NCBI RefSeq assembly: GCF_009739465.1
Contig: NZ_WHOM01000053.1
Coordinates: 1 to 33,703 of the forward strand
Reading direction: 5' to 3'
DNA length: 33,703 bases
Source of the DNA: Streptomyces apocyni
Lineage (GTDB): Bacteria; Actinomycetota; Actinomycetes; Streptomycetales; Streptomycetaceae
Numbering within the stretch: the first letter of the stretch is position 1; each line of letters begins with the position of its first letter. The notes beneath the pieces are model-generated. The model ran no database searches, had not been told where the DNA came from, and saw only the letters and a program-made list of their open reading frames with translations. Position numbers and translations under genes: made by a program. This document shows, piece after piece, positions 32,965 to 33,703 of this stretch.

Positions 32965-33703
32965 TCAGCGCGGAAGCACCACCACATACGCCGCCGGATC
33001 GCGGTCCGAAGACGCCATCAGGGCGGTACGGACGACTGTCGCCTGCTGCTCCATCGACTCGCGGAGCTTCCTTGGGGTGAGGTGCACGACGGTGATGCCG
33101 AGCCGCTCCAAGTGCTCGCGCTTGCGGGCGTATTCGGACCACAGGGCGTCGTCCTCCTGGCGCGGGGCCCGGGTGTCGAGCTCGACCGCCAGTGACTGGT
33201 CCGGCCAGTACGCGTCGACGCCGCCGAGGTGCGGGCCGCCGGGGAGACGCAGGTCGACGTTCCACAGCGGGTCGGGCAGGCCGTACTCGGAGACCATCGT
33301 GTAGAGGCGGTCCTCGGCGATGGCCCGGCCCTCGGCGAGCAGCGAGTCCACGGCGTTCACGACGTGCGGCCGGTTCAGCAGCCGCGCTCGGTTCAACTCC
33401 TTGACCAGGACGGCGGGTTCGCAGAGCCCGCGGCGTACGGCCTCGGTGAGCATACGGCGGACCGTGTCCGCGTCGCGGAGCTGGGCGACCGCGTCCGCGA
33501 GGGCCCGCGCTACGGGGGCGACCGGGAGGCCGGTGACGGTCTGCGGGCGGGGCAGGGCGTGGGCGCGGACCAGCCGGGCGCAGCCGGTGGAGCGCAGGCG
33601 GCGGGTGCGCGGGACCAGGACGTCGATGCGGTCCAGCGTGAGCAGTGGGGGAGCGGACGAGAACCGGTGCAGCGCGAGCGCGGCGAGCCCGGTGATCATC
33701 GCG
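32965..33703 (-). CDS. AbiEi/DUF559-like protein, N-terminus cut by window end
   Basis: The frame stays open beyond the last base (codon GCG precedes the Met at 33699, giving AMITG), so about 60 residues of the usual N-terminal winged helix lie outside the window. What is present (about 246 residues) begins at the AMITGLAALALHRF point typical of AbiEi-type antitoxin-like proteins. It ends with an endonuclease-like fold: NVDLRLPGGPHLGGVDAYWPDQSLAVELDTRAPRQ, residues about 148-183 of the visible part, with the Asp/Glu-x-Asp pattern of Vsr/DUF559 proteins. Actinobacteria have many such solitary proteins; function is unproven and no toxin partner is visible in the window. Confidence 0.75.
   Translation of the reverse strand, partial: AMITGLAALALHRFSSAPPLLTLDRIDVLVPRTRRLRSTGCARLVRAHALPRPQTVTGLPVAPVARALADAVAQLRDADTVRRMLTEAVRRGLCEPAVLVKELNRARLLNRPHVVNAVDSLLAEGRAIAEDRLYTMVSEYGLPDPLWNVDLRLPGGPHLGGVDAYWPDQSLAVELDTRAPRQEDDALWSEYARKREHLERLGITVVHLTPRKLRESMEQQATVVRTALMASSDRDPAAYVVVLPR

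Overview
The window comes from a high-GC actinomycete, almost certainly a Streptomyces chromosome. The signs are very strong third-position GC, many GTG starts, start/stop overlaps of the ATGA or GTGA type, and gene families typical of the genus: a four-gene 'conservon', a conservon-linked P450, a Tat-exported phosphoesterase, a long secreted subtilase and a CGNR protein. No rRNA, tRNA or CRISPR array is visible, and no gap exceeds 300 bases. From memory only, the backbone malQ - pepN - asd - secreted subtilase resembles the S. coelicolor SCO2649-SCO2637 neighbourhood.

Left part (1-11.2 kb): an IS5-family element whose transposase needs a -1 frameshift. Next is a reverse-strand operon padR > ABC ATPase > FtsX-like permease, with a long dyad over the padR promoter. 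A secreted GH84-type protein follows, lacking two active-site residues usual in GH84. Its divergent upstream region carries a sequence that exactly fits the Streptomyces Crp consensus. Beyond it a small Cys/Pro-rich repeat peptide gene abuts malQ (TAG then ATG). Then come a small membrane protein, a strong terminator and an EamA/DMT exporter preceded by a perfect 15-bp palindrome.

Middle part (11.2-20.2 kb): a P450 with an N-terminal pentapeptide repeat and a LysR regulator. After these a two-gene unit, a SAM methyltransferase coupled to a class I terpene synthase, runs rightward. It converges, across a shared 16-bp terminator hairpin, with a leftward operon cvnA-cvnB-cvnC-cvnD-P450. That P450 has E-Q-V-L-W where the ExxR motif should be, the hallmark of the CYP157 family. 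Together these genes look like a compact module for a C-methylated terpenoid with a membrane-signalling operon beside it, and this is the most interesting part of the window.

Right part (20.4-33.7 kb): pepN aminopeptidase, a DUF1203 protein, asd (aspartate-semialdehyde dehydrogenase), a large secreted subtilase with calcium-loop-like insertions, a CGNR zinc-finger protein, a Nudix hydrolase, a Tat-exported metallophosphoesterase, a secreted serine beta-lactamase-fold hydrolase, and the C-terminal part of an AbiEi/DUF559-like protein cut by the window edge. Most are single-gene units separated by clear GC-rich terminator hairpins.
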